NCBI RefSeq assembly: GCF_019711495.1
Contig: NZ_JAIGNM010000003.1
Coordinates: 1-64,000, forward strand
Length of the DNA: 64,000 bases
Source: Qipengyuania xiamenensis
Lineage (GTDB): Bacteria > Pseudomonadota > Alphaproteobacteria > Sphingomonadales > Sphingomonadaceae
Direction: 5' to 3'
Shown: in pieces, positions 1 to 7,809 of the stretch
Position numbering within the stretch: the first letter of the stretch is position 1
Layout: each line of letters opens with the position of its first letter
The notes under the pieces: generated by a model
Told to the model about the DNA's origin: nothing
What the model saw: only the letters and a program-made list of their open reading frames with translations
The model's database searches: none
Position numbers and translations under genes: made by a program

Positions 1-220
1 AGCGGTCTCACCTAACAGGCAGGTAGCCCGCAGTCACCCCCGGCCCTCGGATGACCGCAATCGGGTCGTTAGCGGAAAGTCCGCATTTATTCGAGAACAC
101 GCCAAAGCGGACGGGTCAAGCTAGGTATAGGCTCGCGCGCCCGCGCGTATCGCTCCACAAACTCATTCGGCGGAAGTTTCTGCATAGATACGCGCACGCG
201 CGTGGACGCTTCAAAAAAAC

Positions 221-1003
221 TCACTTGCCGCCGATGTTTCGGCTGGTCCCGCAACGCTTGCCAATAATCGTGCCGCCGGACTTGTGCTCTCGTCCTAAAG
301 CCATTGTCACGGACGGTTCCGCTCCCTTCAGATCGTAGGAAAAGACCGTGCCGAAGTTCTCGGCATAGAAAAGCGAGCCCGGATGATCGGAGCCTTTGAC
401 CTTGCGCGTGTGGATCACATCCCGCTGGTATGGCTTTCCCGTGCACCGCCTTATCCAGCGCTGAGATAGTGCGCCGCTCATCGCCTTGCCCCTTGGAACG
501 TGTGCCAGGATGTGAACGTGCGAGCCTTTCCCCTCACCGTTTTCCCGCACCCAGATGTAGGCCGTTTCTCCTCTGAGCCATTCGCGCAGATACTTCAGGA
601 AGGCAGTTGTCGCTTTCATCGCCTCCCGGTCGCTAAGGCCAGCCGTTTCCCAGTGGATCGTAATGTGCCGATTAAGTGGACGCCCGATTTGCATTGCGCG
701 ATGGGCCGCTTTGATCAGCTTTTGACCCTTTTTAGGAGTCAAGTAATCGCTTGTGCGGCTGGCGCTGTTGCGTGCTCCACCGTGCGGGAAGATGGTCCTA
801 GAGGCGGGAGACGGCGCGCACCCTATCTGTAGAGGTAAAATTGCAAGGCCCGTGCCAGCCGGGGAGTCAGCTCCGCAATCCGCCGTTTTCTGAGGTTTCT
901 TTATGGCTTCAGGAAACTCAGCATTCTGCCAAGCATGGCCGACGCTCTCTTCCCGTAAAATACGCGTATTTGCGCGACTTGCCGCGCTTCGGGCGTCCGG
1001 CAT
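221..1003 (-). CDS. HUH-type replication initiator of an integrative element
   Basis: Predicted replication or relaxase-like protein of 260 residues. The supporting motif is His-Val-His in SHVHILAHVP, preceded by a beta-strand-like stretch HITIHW, which is the pattern of HUH endonucleases that nick single-stranded DNA. A conserved-looking segment from SRTIFPHGG onward suggests the true protein begins near residue 65, but no good start codon lies there, so the only upstream in-frame ATG is used. The catalytic tyrosine cannot be placed with certainty. It is the last gene of a minus-strand run (integrase, regulator, three small proteins) and would provide replication for the excised element. The family assignment is an inference from motif and context. 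Confidence 0.6.
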   Translation of the reverse strand: MPDARSAASRANTRILREESVGHAWQNAEFPEAIKKPQKTADCGADSPAGTGLAILPLQIGCAPSPASRTIFPHGGARNSASRTSDYLTPKKGQKLIKAAHRAMQIGRPLNRHITIHWETAGLSDREAMKATTAFLKYLREWLRGETAYIWVRENGEGKGSHVHILAHVPRGKAMSGALSQRWIRRCTGKPYQRDVIHTRKVKGSDHPGSLFYAENFGTVFSYDLKGAEPSVTMALGREHKSGGTIIGKRCGTSRNIGGK

Positions 1004-1098
1004 GGCTAAAGGCCTGTCTTGTTTTTCAAGTGAACCGTGGCGGAATGGTTGGCGAGGGCGTCTGTTGCACCGCCCCCGCCTGTTTCCTGCCTGTTAAA

Positions 1099-1320
1099 TC
1101 AGGCTTGATCGCTTTCGATGGATTGCAGAGAGGCAATCAGTTCCGGAAGCCGTGCGAGCGGCACCGCGAACCCGCCGCCAAAGCGCTGGGCATTGGGATG
1201 CAATTCGCCGGTTTCCTTGTTTCGATACCACGGCCAGAATTGCAGGCGCGGCTGGCCATTCCATTCCGTCGCTTCGATCTTCCAGACGTGCCGCCCGTGC
1301 TCTTGCTCAAAGACAATCAT
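1099..1320 (-). CDS. PC4-like small single-stranded DNA binding protein
   Basis: Small protein of 73 residues. The segment TGELHPNAQRFGGGFAVPL matches the PC4/YdbC pattern (GE-x-KPG-x-KGISL) followed by a short helix, a fold that binds single-stranded DNA. The start is set at 1320 because the ATG overlaps the stop of the upstream gene as ATGA; an ATG nine bases earlier is possible. A single-stranded DNA binder next to an HUH Rep fits a rolling-circle-type element. The PC4 assignment rests on motif reading only. Confidence 0.55.
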   Translation of the reverse strand: MIVFEQEHGRHVWKIEATEWNGQPRLQFWPWYRNKETGELHPNAQRFGGGFAVPLARLPELIASLQSIESDQA

Positions 1321-1694
1321 CGCGCGCACCCTCCTGGGACGGGAGCAGGGTCGCCTATGCGCACCAAGGCACTTGGCGGCCCCATTGACCCGCTCTGGTG
1401 GGGTTTCGCCTCACATGACAGCCTCTCGGTGTCACGTGAGCTGCCAGAAGCAGCGCTACGAAGTTCCGCCAGAGCGTTTTCAATCGGGAGACTGCACCAG
1501 CCGTTCGGCAAGGTGTCCCCATCGCGGCTGGCCAACCACTCCGGAACTGAACGGGACATGGGCCGCACCGTCCACAAAGAGCAATTCACGGCTGGACAGC
1601 ACGAAACATGTTCTCGCCAGTTAGCTCCGGCATCACATGCGCCGCAATCGCGGCAGTGGGCGTCGATCGCCGCACGCAAGGAACGCCCGCTCAT
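1317..1694 (-). CDS. small Cys-rich, probably zinc-binding protein of the element
   Basis: Protein of 125 residues whose N-terminal 45 residues carry CxxC, a CC pair and a final Cys-Ser-Leu-Trp (CRDCGAC, SCCPAVNCSLW). This resembles short zinc-binding domains found in phages and integrative elements, ending in a C-x-LW-x-x-R signature. The rest is low in motifs and may be disordered. The start at 1694 is fixed by an ATGA overlap with the preceding 65-residue gene, and its own stop overlaps the PC4-like start the same way. Function unknown. Confidence 0.55.
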   Translation of the reverse strand: MSGRSLRAAIDAHCRDCGACDAGANWREHVSCCPAVNCSLWTVRPMSRSVPEWLASRDGDTLPNGWCSLPIENALAELRSAASGSSRDTERLSCEAKPHQSGSMGPPSALVRIGDPAPVPGGCAR

Positions 1695-1888
1695 GCGGCA
1701 CCTCCCTTCCACGATATGCCAGACGTGTTGAGGGTGGCGGCAGGAATCGTTTGCCCTGCTTCGGCGGTATCGGTAGGAAGGATCGTCAGCTGAGGAGCTT
1801 TGACAATCCCGGCCCTGTTCTCGACTGCAATCGAGGCAGGGCCATTTTCGTGCGAGGCCTTAGGCCCATAGGTCGAACCCGCAGTCAT
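1691..1888 (-). CDS. hypothetical protein of the integrative element
   Basis: Open frame of 65 residues with no recognised domain. It is kept as a gene because both ends are stitched into the operon by four-base ATGA overlaps: its start overlaps the stop of the AlpA-like regulator and its stop overlaps the start of the Cys-rich protein. That arrangement implies translational coupling. Nothing in the sequence indicates a function. Confidence 0.45.
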   Translation of the reverse strand: MTAGSTYGPKASHENGPASIAVENRAGIVKAPQLTILPTDTAEAGQTIPAATLNTSGISWKGGAA

Positions 1889-2076
1889 GCTGCTGCACCA
1901 ATGTTGAACGCTTCAACCAGCTTGTGAATGCTTGCGACTTTGACCAGCCGCCGGGTGCCGATTGAAACGGTCTCAAGCGAGCCGTCCGAGATAAGCTGAT
2001 AAGTTTTGGTCTTTCCGATGCCCAAGCTATGCGCCGCATCAGTGACGCTACAAAGCAATTTTGGTGTTGTAACCAT
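1885..2076 (-). CDS. AlpA/excisionase-family helix-turn-helix protein
   Basis: DNA-binding protein of 63 residues. The pattern SVTDAAHSLGIGKTKTYQLI followed by a basic turn and a short wing is the MerR/AlpA-type fold of excisionases and satellite-phage activators. The start at 2076 is preferred over an ATG at 2178 because GGAAAGG lies at proper spacing upstream and the HTH then begins near residue 8, as usual. It sits directly downstream of the integrase, the normal place for a directionality factor. Whether it controls excision or only transcription cannot be told. Confidence 0.75.
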   Translation of the reverse strand: MVTTPKLLCSVTDAAHSLGIGKTKTYQLISDGSLETVSIGTRRLVKVASIHKLVEAFNIGAAA

Positions 2077-2324
2077 GTTATGGCCCTTTCCTTGCGCTAC
2101 CCCTCCAGGGGCACCCATCGCTGGGTCTCGCTCGTGACCACACGAGCGTTCTTGAGCGCTTGGAACAAATAGGGCCACCTATGCGCACGCGACAAGCGAA
2201 CGGGGGTGCCGAATTGCTTCAGCTGCATGTGGATAACGGTCAGAACAAGTTAAACCACTGGGCGAGGCCTCGCTTCGATGACGGCTTTATCGCTTATTCA
2301 ATCAAAGGCCTGCATTCGGCGGGT

Positions 2325-3650
2325 TTAAGCGCGAATGGGAGTAACATTGTCCTCAATCTCGCCTGCCGCGCCTTTCCCCGCACAATACTCGGCCCATGCC
2401 TCCATCAGCTTCCGTCGCTTTGGCATTAGCGCACCTCGGCGATACGCGGCTTCCGCCTTGTTTCCGATCGTGTGAGCCAAGGCCATCTCGCAAACCTCGT
2501 GGGTGAAGCCTGTGCATTCCGCTGCCCAATCTCGGAAGCTGGAACGGAAGCCATGGACCGTAAAGCCCTCAACCATTCGCCGAAGCTGCATAAGCATCGC
2601 CATGTTCGAAAGGCCCCCGCCATGAGACGAAGGGAACAAGGGACGATCAGCTATGTCCCCTTTCGCGACTGCTAGCGGCTGCACCTGGCGTAGCAATTCG
2701 AGTGCACGTGAGGAGAGCGGGACTGTGTGTTCGGCCTCTGCTTTCATGCGGCTGGCAGGGATTGTCCAAACTGCTCCCTCCAGATCTATCTCACGCCACG
2801 TTGCTCCGATGGTTTCACCCGTCCGAGCAGCGGTCAGAATGGTGAACTCAAGCGCCAAAGCCGCGATGCTTTCACGCTCTGCCAGCGAAGCCATAAATTC
2901 TGGCACGGCAGCATAGGGCATCGCAGCATGATGGCCGGTTCGACCTAATTGCTCATTGCGCCGCCTCTTAGCTTTAGTCGGCTTCGGAAGCACATTATCC
3001 AAATGCCCGCGCCAACGGGCCGGATTCTCTCCTTCTCGCAATCCTTCGACTTTTGCCGCGTCCAGAATGCGTTCAATGCGACCGCGAACCCGATTGGCGG
3101 TTTCAGGCTTCTCGTTCCAGATCGGCTTGAGCGCCGCCATCACGTGCTCGGTAGCAACCTCGCCAACGGGCAAGTCTCCGAAATGCGGGAAGGCATAGGT
3201 CTCCAAGGTGGAGCGCCATTGCTTGCGATGCTTATCGTTCTTCCACCCGCTCTCGTTCATTGAGAGGTACGATTCTGCAGAATCCCGAAAGGTGGTGTTC
3301 GAGATGCGGGAGCTCTGCTCCGCAACCTTCGCTTCGCGCTTCTGCTTACGCCGATCCGAAACGGGCACAATCCCAGCGGCTACCTCTTTCGCCTTTTCTC
3401 TTGCGGCTTCGCGGGCGTCAGCCAGGGAGACTGCATTGGGGCCAGCCGCGCTACCCAAACCGATATACCGAACCTTGCCAGCCGCCGTGGCTCGAAATGT
3501 CCAACTACGAGCGCCGCTTGGCTTGACCAAGAGGTAGAGGCCTCCCCCGTCCGCGTGCCGTAGAGCGTATGGCTTACCCTCTGCATTGATCCCGCACTTG
3601 GCATTCCTGACTGAGACCGGGGTAAGCTTGTTGTGAACCTTGCGCGGCAT
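2325..3650 (-). CDS. int: P4-type tyrosine recombinase (integrase)
   Basis: Site-specific recombinase of 441 residues, full length. Residues 1-100 form the DUF4102 arm-binding domain (HADGGGLYLLVKPSGARSW). The C-terminal catalytic domain shows the tyrosine-recombinase set: Arg in AARTGET, Lys in SRMKAE, His-x-x-Arg in HGFRSSF, His in LAHTIGN and the nucleophile Tyr in EAAYRRG. The start has CGGAGCC seven bases upstream. The gene lies about 170 bases from a sequence matching a tRNA-Ser 3' end, as expected for a P4-type integrase beside its attachment site. All catalytic residues are present, so it looks functional. Confidence 0.93.
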   Translation of the reverse strand: MPRKVHNKLTPVSVRNAKCGINAEGKPYALRHADGGGLYLLVKPSGARSWTFRATAAGKVRYIGLGSAAGPNAVSLADAREAAREKAKEVAAGIVPVSDRRKQKREAKVAEQSSRISNTTFRDSAESYLSMNESGWKNDKHRKQWRSTLETYAFPHFGDLPVGEVATEHVMAALKPIWNEKPETANRVRGRIERILDAAKVEGLREGENPARWRGHLDNVLPKPTKAKRRRNEQLGRTGHHAAMPYAAVPEFMASLAERESIAALALEFTILTAARTGETIGATWREIDLEGAVWTIPASRMKAEAEHTVPLSSRALELLRQVQPLAVAKGDIADRPLFPSSHGGGLSNMAMLMQLRRMVEGFTVHGFRSSFRDWAAECTGFTHEVCEMALAHTIGNKAEAAYRRGALMPKRRKLMEAWAEYCAGKGAAGEIEDNVTPIRA

Positions 3651-3662
3651 TCGATTGGCTCC

Positions 3663-3707
3663 GTTGCCCCAAAAGATGCACTAAAACTATCGCGGTTTTG
3701 GGGCAAC
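3663..3707. promoter_or_regulatory. 12-bp perfect inverted repeat upstream of integrase
   Basis: gttgccccaaaa (3663-3674) is repeated inverted as ttttggggcaac (3696-3707) with a 21-base spacer, starting 13 bases upstream of the integrase ATG. It could be an operator or recombinase arm site controlling int, or a transcript hairpin. No U-tract follows in either direction, which argues against a terminator. Confidence 0.45.
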
Positions 3708-3819
3708 CGCAATGACCACGAGCGGACTCCTACGGAAGGGTAGCCGGCGAATATCCGTATATACCTCTATTCTAATTGAACTATTACGCCATTCAGCGGT
3801 CTGCAACGGAAGAATGTTA

Positions 3820-3839
3820 GGCGGACTCCCTCTCCGCCA
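3820..3839. other. putative attachment site, 3' end of tRNA-Ser
   Basis: The sequence ggcggactccctctccgcca ends with 14 bases (ctccctctccgcca) identical to the T-stem, acceptor and CCA end of common bacterial serine tRNAs. The rest of a tRNA is not present, so this would be the duplicated tail left when an element inserts into a tRNA gene lying left of the window. The first 16 bases recur at 17833. The tRNA comparison is from general knowledge of tRNA-Ser sequences. Confidence 0.5.
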
Positions 3840-4019
3840 GTCAGCCCGGCACTTCTCACTGAATACAGGGCATTTGCCGCGCGGCTTTGCGCACGCAATC
3901 AACGGCTGGCGACATCGTTTCTTGCGCATTTTCGCCGGTGTCTTTTTCCGAGCTCTGCCCGCCCGGCAGTCTCGGCCAGAACATGCGCCGCGCCAATCTC
4001 GCGTCGGATGCTGCCCGGC

Positions 4020-6029
4020 CTAGACTGGCACCGTTATGTGTTTGCCGCTGAAAACGGCCTGCCAGTTTTCGATTTCGGACACGACGACGTCATCTGCGGC
4101 ATGGACGAGCTCGGTTACACGGCCATAGTCCAGCTCACGGTCCTCGGCGCTCGACAAGAGCTCTATGCGGGCGGCGATGGCAGCGAGGCGCTGGCTGGTA
4201 ACCTCGGAGATCGCTGCGAAGCGTTCGAAGTCGCCGAAGAAACGGATGCCCGCGATCGCCGCACCGAAGGTCGGGAAGGCGACGCCGAGGACCGTGAAGG
4301 TTTTCGACGTTTTCGCGACGAAAGCAGGATCGACGAAGTCGAAAGCTGTACCGACCTTGAGCAGCAGATAGGCCGCGACCGAGAGGATGGCGAGCTTGAA
4401 GAGGAATTCGGACACCTTATCCAGATTGTGATGGACGGTCCGCAGTCGTTCGGCCTTGCCCGCATGATAGTCGCGCTGCGGTTTGACGTGCTCTGAAAGA
4501 AGCAGGTTCAGATAGCCGCGCAAATAGGCGGATGTGATCGTGATCGGCGGCAGTCCGATTTGCCTGAGGCTGTGGCGCGCCACCCACTCCGGCCAGCTCG
4601 TATCGGTGCCGGTCGGCCAGCGCCCGGACGGGCGCGCCACACCCAGCAGCAGCAGGAAGGGGCTATGGCGGAAATATTCCGCCACGCGGCGGGTCTCGAA
4701 CCAGCGACCGTGCCAGCGATAGGTAATTCCCCGCCATGTCAGCACGACAATGGCGAGAAGTACGCAGAACTCGAAGAGGGCAAAGCCCCATTTCTGTTCC
4801 GGATCGACGAGCGGCAGGTACAGGACGCCGCCGACGATCGCGATGGCAGACAGGAGGAAGTTCACGGTCATCCCGCCGCGATAATGATCCGAAAGTCGAG
4901 CCGATATCCCGTCGGCCCATGCGAATTTGCGTAGGGCCACACGCTCCAGTTTGTCGACATAGCGATCATCGGCACCAGGCAATTTCCTGGCCGAACCCAG
5001 GACACCCTTCGCGCTTCCCTCGCCAATTTCATCCGGCCTTTCGTAAACCTGCACGATCGAACGGAACGGGTTGCCCGTGCCGCCGAACATCGTTTCCACA
5101 CGCCTGTATGCATGCGCCAACCGCCAGCTTTTCGCTTCCCACTCGGCCCCGACTAGAGCCGCCAACCCTTCTTTCGCCGGGCCCTCATGATCGATCGCTG
5201 CATCGGGTACGAGCGCGCCGCGCACCAGCTCGTCCAGTGCGACCTCCCGATCCGGTCCGGATGGCGCCCGATCGAGTATCGCGAGCGATTCCGGGCTATG
5301 GAGGAAGCGCCAGTCTTCGGGGCTCGCAGGATCTATCCAGATGACTGTGCAGCCAAGTTCGAGCGCTTGGGCAATCGTGTGGCCGGTCCCTCCCGCGCTG
5401 GCAGTCGATACGCCATCCCATACGCCGATGATCAGGTCCGACTGTTCGGCAATGATGCGGCCGGCCAGCGCGGCACGAAGCGAACTCTCGGCCACGAAGC
5501 GATCGCTCTTCCCGGCATCGCCCGGCGCGTCGAGCATCGCAAGATAAAGCTCGGTCAGACGTTCGTCCTGATCGGCCAGCGCGAAAATTTGCGACTTGCC
5601 GTTGAATTCGTTGATCCGGTCGGCGCGAATTTTCGTTTCCGCATCGGCAGGTGGCGTGCCTGCGAGCAATGCCCGCGCGTCGGCGGCATTCTGCGGCAAT
5701 GCATTGATGGCGAGATTGAGTTTCTCGCCGAAAGGCAGTGGGCAGACGAGCTGCCAGTTCCTGTCGAGCGCAAGCTGGGCCGCCAACTGGTCGGCGCCGT
5801 CCACCATGAGGGTGTTGAGGCGCGTAGTGGCTTGATCCAGGCCGTCCAATTGCTGTGCAATGTCGGTCAGCGACCGCGTCACCTGCGTGAATATCGTATC
5901 GATTACCGATCGAATACGCTGCTCGTTCCGGACGTATTGCGCATGCGTGAGACGATGGCCGGTCACGCCAATACTGAACCCGATTGCAGGCAGTTGTGGC
6001 GGGAGAACCACGGGATCGGATTTGGTCAT
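4020..6029 (-). CDS. SLOG-domain protein with C-terminal SLATT-like membrane module
   Basis: Protein of 669 residues. The N-terminal half is a SLOG-type Rossmann domain: GVTGHR near residue 20 and a second site SDLIIGVWDG followed by GGTGHTIAQAL. This superfamily is predicted to bind or make nucleotide-derived signals. The C-terminal part (about 360-669) has two pairs of transmembrane helices (about 385-435 and 543-597) with the WFETRRVAEYFR region typical of SLATT membrane effectors. Start at 6029 chosen for GGGAG six bases upstream; the frame is open further but lacks a good site. Divergent from the DyP operon. By analogy with SLOG/SLATT proteins it may be a ligand-gated membrane effector; that role is inferred. 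Confidence 0.72.
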   Translation of the reverse strand: MTKSDPVVLPPQLPAIGFSIGVTGHRLTHAQYVRNEQRIRSVIDTIFTQVTRSLTDIAQQLDGLDQATTRLNTLMVDGADQLAAQLALDRNWQLVCPLPFGEKLNLAINALPQNAADARALLAGTPPADAETKIRADRINEFNGKSQIFALADQDERLTELYLAMLDAPGDAGKSDRFVAESSLRAALAGRIIAEQSDLIIGVWDGVSTASAGGTGHTIAQALELGCTVIWIDPASPEDWRFLHSPESLAILDRAPSGPDREVALDELVRGALVPDAAIDHEGPAKEGLAALVGAEWEAKSWRLAHAYRRVETMFGGTGNPFRSIVQVYERPDEIGEGSAKGVLGSARKLPGADDRYVDKLERVALRKFAWADGISARLSDHYRGGMTVNFLLSAIAIVGGVLYLPLVDPEQKWGFALFEFCVLLAIVVLTWRGITYRWHGRWFETRRVAEYFRHSPFLLLLGVARPSGRWPTGTDTSWPEWVARHSLRQIGLPPITITSAYLRGYLNLLLSEHVKPQRDYHAGKAERLRTVHHNLDKVSEFLFKLAILSVAAYLLLKVGTAFDFVDPAFVAKTSKTFTVLGVAFPTFGAAIAGIRFFGDFERFAAISEVTSQRLAAIAARIELLSSAEDRELDYGRVTELVHAADDVVVSEIENWQAVFSGKHITVPV

Positions 6030-6136
6030 CGAGGCTCCCGGCAGAGATTGCGGAAAATCTTCGACAGGACCTGTGGCACATTCGGTTACGAGATTGAACC
6101 TCTGGCTTGCTTTTCCGCGAAGCGCCGGATCGCGAT

Positions 6137-6177
6137 TGTGAACGTTATTTGACTCGCGCCCTGCTCGATCATACTCC
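6137..6177 (+). promoter_or_regulatory. candidate promoter and operator of the DyP operon
   Basis: ttgact at 6149-6154 with tactcc at 6172-6177 (17-base spacing) could be a sigma-70-type promoter for the plus-strand operon. The overlapping tgtgaacgttat at 6137-6148 resembles one side of a LacI-family operator. Both are weak matches and could be chance. Confidence 0.3.
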
Positions 6178-6201
6178 TTCCCATGGAGAGGGAGTGCGCG
6201 A

Positions 6202-7809
6202 ATGCCACTGTTGGGGACCTCATCGGTATCGCTTGAAGTCGAGCCGCACAAAGCGGAACGGCTCGCCGAGCTCATGCATGCGGTCCGGCTGGCCGCGCAG
6301 GCCGAGCCTGAGGGATACACAGCCTTCATGCGTGATGCGCCCTCGGTCCACTACATGTCCTTATCGATCACGCATTCCCACCTGCTCGATCCCATGTTCG
6401 TGATAGAGGTCAATTACGACTTGCCCGAAGGCCGCTTCTGGCTTGAGCTGGATGCCGCTCTCGGGCCCCAGATCCGGGACATGCTGCGTTGCTGCAAGCG
6501 GCCTCGGGGCAGCGATGCGGCGTTATACGATGCAACAGTGGAGGAAGGCACGCGCCTGTCTGTCGCCCCCTATCTGGAGCGACGCGCGGCAGTGCCCAGC
6601 GTTTACCACCACGGCAACAGGGGTCTGGTTCGCGCGCGCATCGTGGCCGAGCGCGAACTGTTCGATGCCACCCGAAAGACCATCGCGCAAAACGAGGCGG
6701 AGTGGCGAAAGCTGTCACCCAGCGATCTGCACAGGGAACTCAGATCCGCGCTGATGCCGGACTTCCCCTGGTTGGCGAAGCCGGCCGCACCGCGGTTCAC
6801 TCGCGGCGAGCGCCTGGGCGATTACCTGCGCTTCGGCGTCGCCATTGTCGCCGCGCTGCTGATCCTCGCCCTGCCCGGCTTCGTCGCAGCGCAATTGATG
6901 ACCCTCGAATGGTTCCTGATCCTGACCGTGCTGGCCGCAGGGCTGATCTGGCTCGGCCTCTATCGCCTGCGCGGTCCTGTAGAGGGCACGGGGACCGGAG
7001 ACGGGGCAGGCCTGATCCGTTCGTTGCTCGGCAGTTGGAAACTGCTGGTCACGGGCGTCGCGATCTACCTCGTGACCGTGGCTGTGACGGGCACCTTGTC
7101 GCTCGCCGTGTTTTCCGAAATGCCGCTCGCACAAGCATGGCACGCCGCAATCAGGCCATTGCTGCAATCCCTGTTGTTCTCGCTTACCGTCGTGATCCCC
7201 GGCCTGGTCCTGTGGTTGCGCAGGCTGGAGCTTGACGATTCAACACAAAACCGGCCGAACGTCGATCCCACGATGCTGGCCGAGATGGCCCGGCGTGAAG
7301 ATTGGCTCAATCAGAACCACATGATCTCCATCGTTCCGCTGAAGCCGGGCGCGCTGCGCAGCTGGGCGGTTCGCGCAGGCCATTTCCTCCTCAAGCTTTA
7401 CCTCAGGATGAAGATTGTCGACGGATATCTGGGCGGGATGCGGACTATTCATTTCGCTCACTGGGCCTTCGTCGACAATGGCGCGCGGCTCATGTTTCAC
7501 AGCAATTACGATCTGAGCTGGGAGGCCTATCTCGACGATTTCATCGAGAAGGCGCACGAGGGGCTGACCCTGGCCTGGAGCAATGGACTGGGCTTTCCGC
7601 CCACGCGCATGCTGCTGGGTGACGGCGCTTCCCACGGTCGCCTGTTCAAGGCCTGGGCACGTCAGTCGATGGGCTACACCAGCTTCTGGTATTGCGCCTA
7701 TCCCGAACTCACAGTCGACCAGATCGAGCGGAACTGGCGTATCGCCTCGGGGCTGCACAAGCCGCAACTCAGGAATGCGGAGGCAGCAACGTGGCTGAAC
7801 GATCTGTAA
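6202..7809 (+). CDS. membrane protein with DyP-associated C-terminal domain
   Basis: Protein of 535 residues, family not named here. Residues 1-200 are soluble. About 205-345 hold hydrophobic segments consistent with three or four membrane helices (ALLILALPGF, VTGVAIYLVTVAVTG, SLLFSLTVVIPGLVLW). The C-terminal domain (about 375-535) has the pattern TIHFAHWAFVD, MFHSNYDLSWEAYLDDF and GLGFPPTRMLL. I associate this pattern with uncharacterised proteins next to DyP peroxidases, possibly a ferredoxin-like fold. GGAGAGGGAG precedes the ATG. The end overlaps the DyP gene by 19 bases, so the two are probably co-translated. It may tether or regulate the peroxidase at the membrane. Confidence 0.55.
   Translation: MPLLGTSSVSLEVEPHKAERLAELMHAVRLAAQAEPEGYTAFMRDAPSVHYMSLSITHSHLLDPMFVIEVNYDLPEGRFWLELDAALGPQIRDMLRCCKRPRGSDAALYDATVEEGTRLSVAPYLERRAAVPSVYHHGNRGLVRARIVAERELFDATRKTIAQNEAEWRKLSPSDLHRELRSALMPDFPWLAKPAAPRFTRGERLGDYLRFGVAIVAALLILALPGFVAAQLMTLEWFLILTVLAAGLIWLGLYRLRGPVEGTGTGDGAGLIRSLLGSWKLLVTGVAIYLVTVAVTGTLSLAVFSEMPLAQAWHAAIRPLLQSLLFSLTVVIPGLVLWLRRLELDDSTQNRPNVDPTMLAEMARREDWLNQNHMISIVPLKPGALRSWAVRAGHFLLKLYLRMKIVDGYLGGMRTIHFAHWAFVDNGARLMFHSNYDLSWEAYLDDFIEKAHEGLTLAWSNGLGFPPTRMLLGDGASHGRLFKAWARQSMGYTSFWYCAYPELTVDQIERNWRIASGLHKPQLRNAEAATWLNDL

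Larger units (their letters stand above)
3651..4019. other. intergenic region at the element boundary
   Basis: This stretch lies between the integrase start and the end of the SLOG gene. It holds the 12-base inverted repeat next to the integrase start, two short direct repeats beginning gcggactcc (about 3722 and 3821) and the tRNA-Ser-like attachment sequence. The part from 3840 to 4019 shows no gene or clear motif. Confidence 0.6.

Noticed and set aside
3820-3839. A complete tRNA-Ser gene
   Set aside because: Only the last 14 bases match a tRNA; no D or anticodon arm is found upstream.
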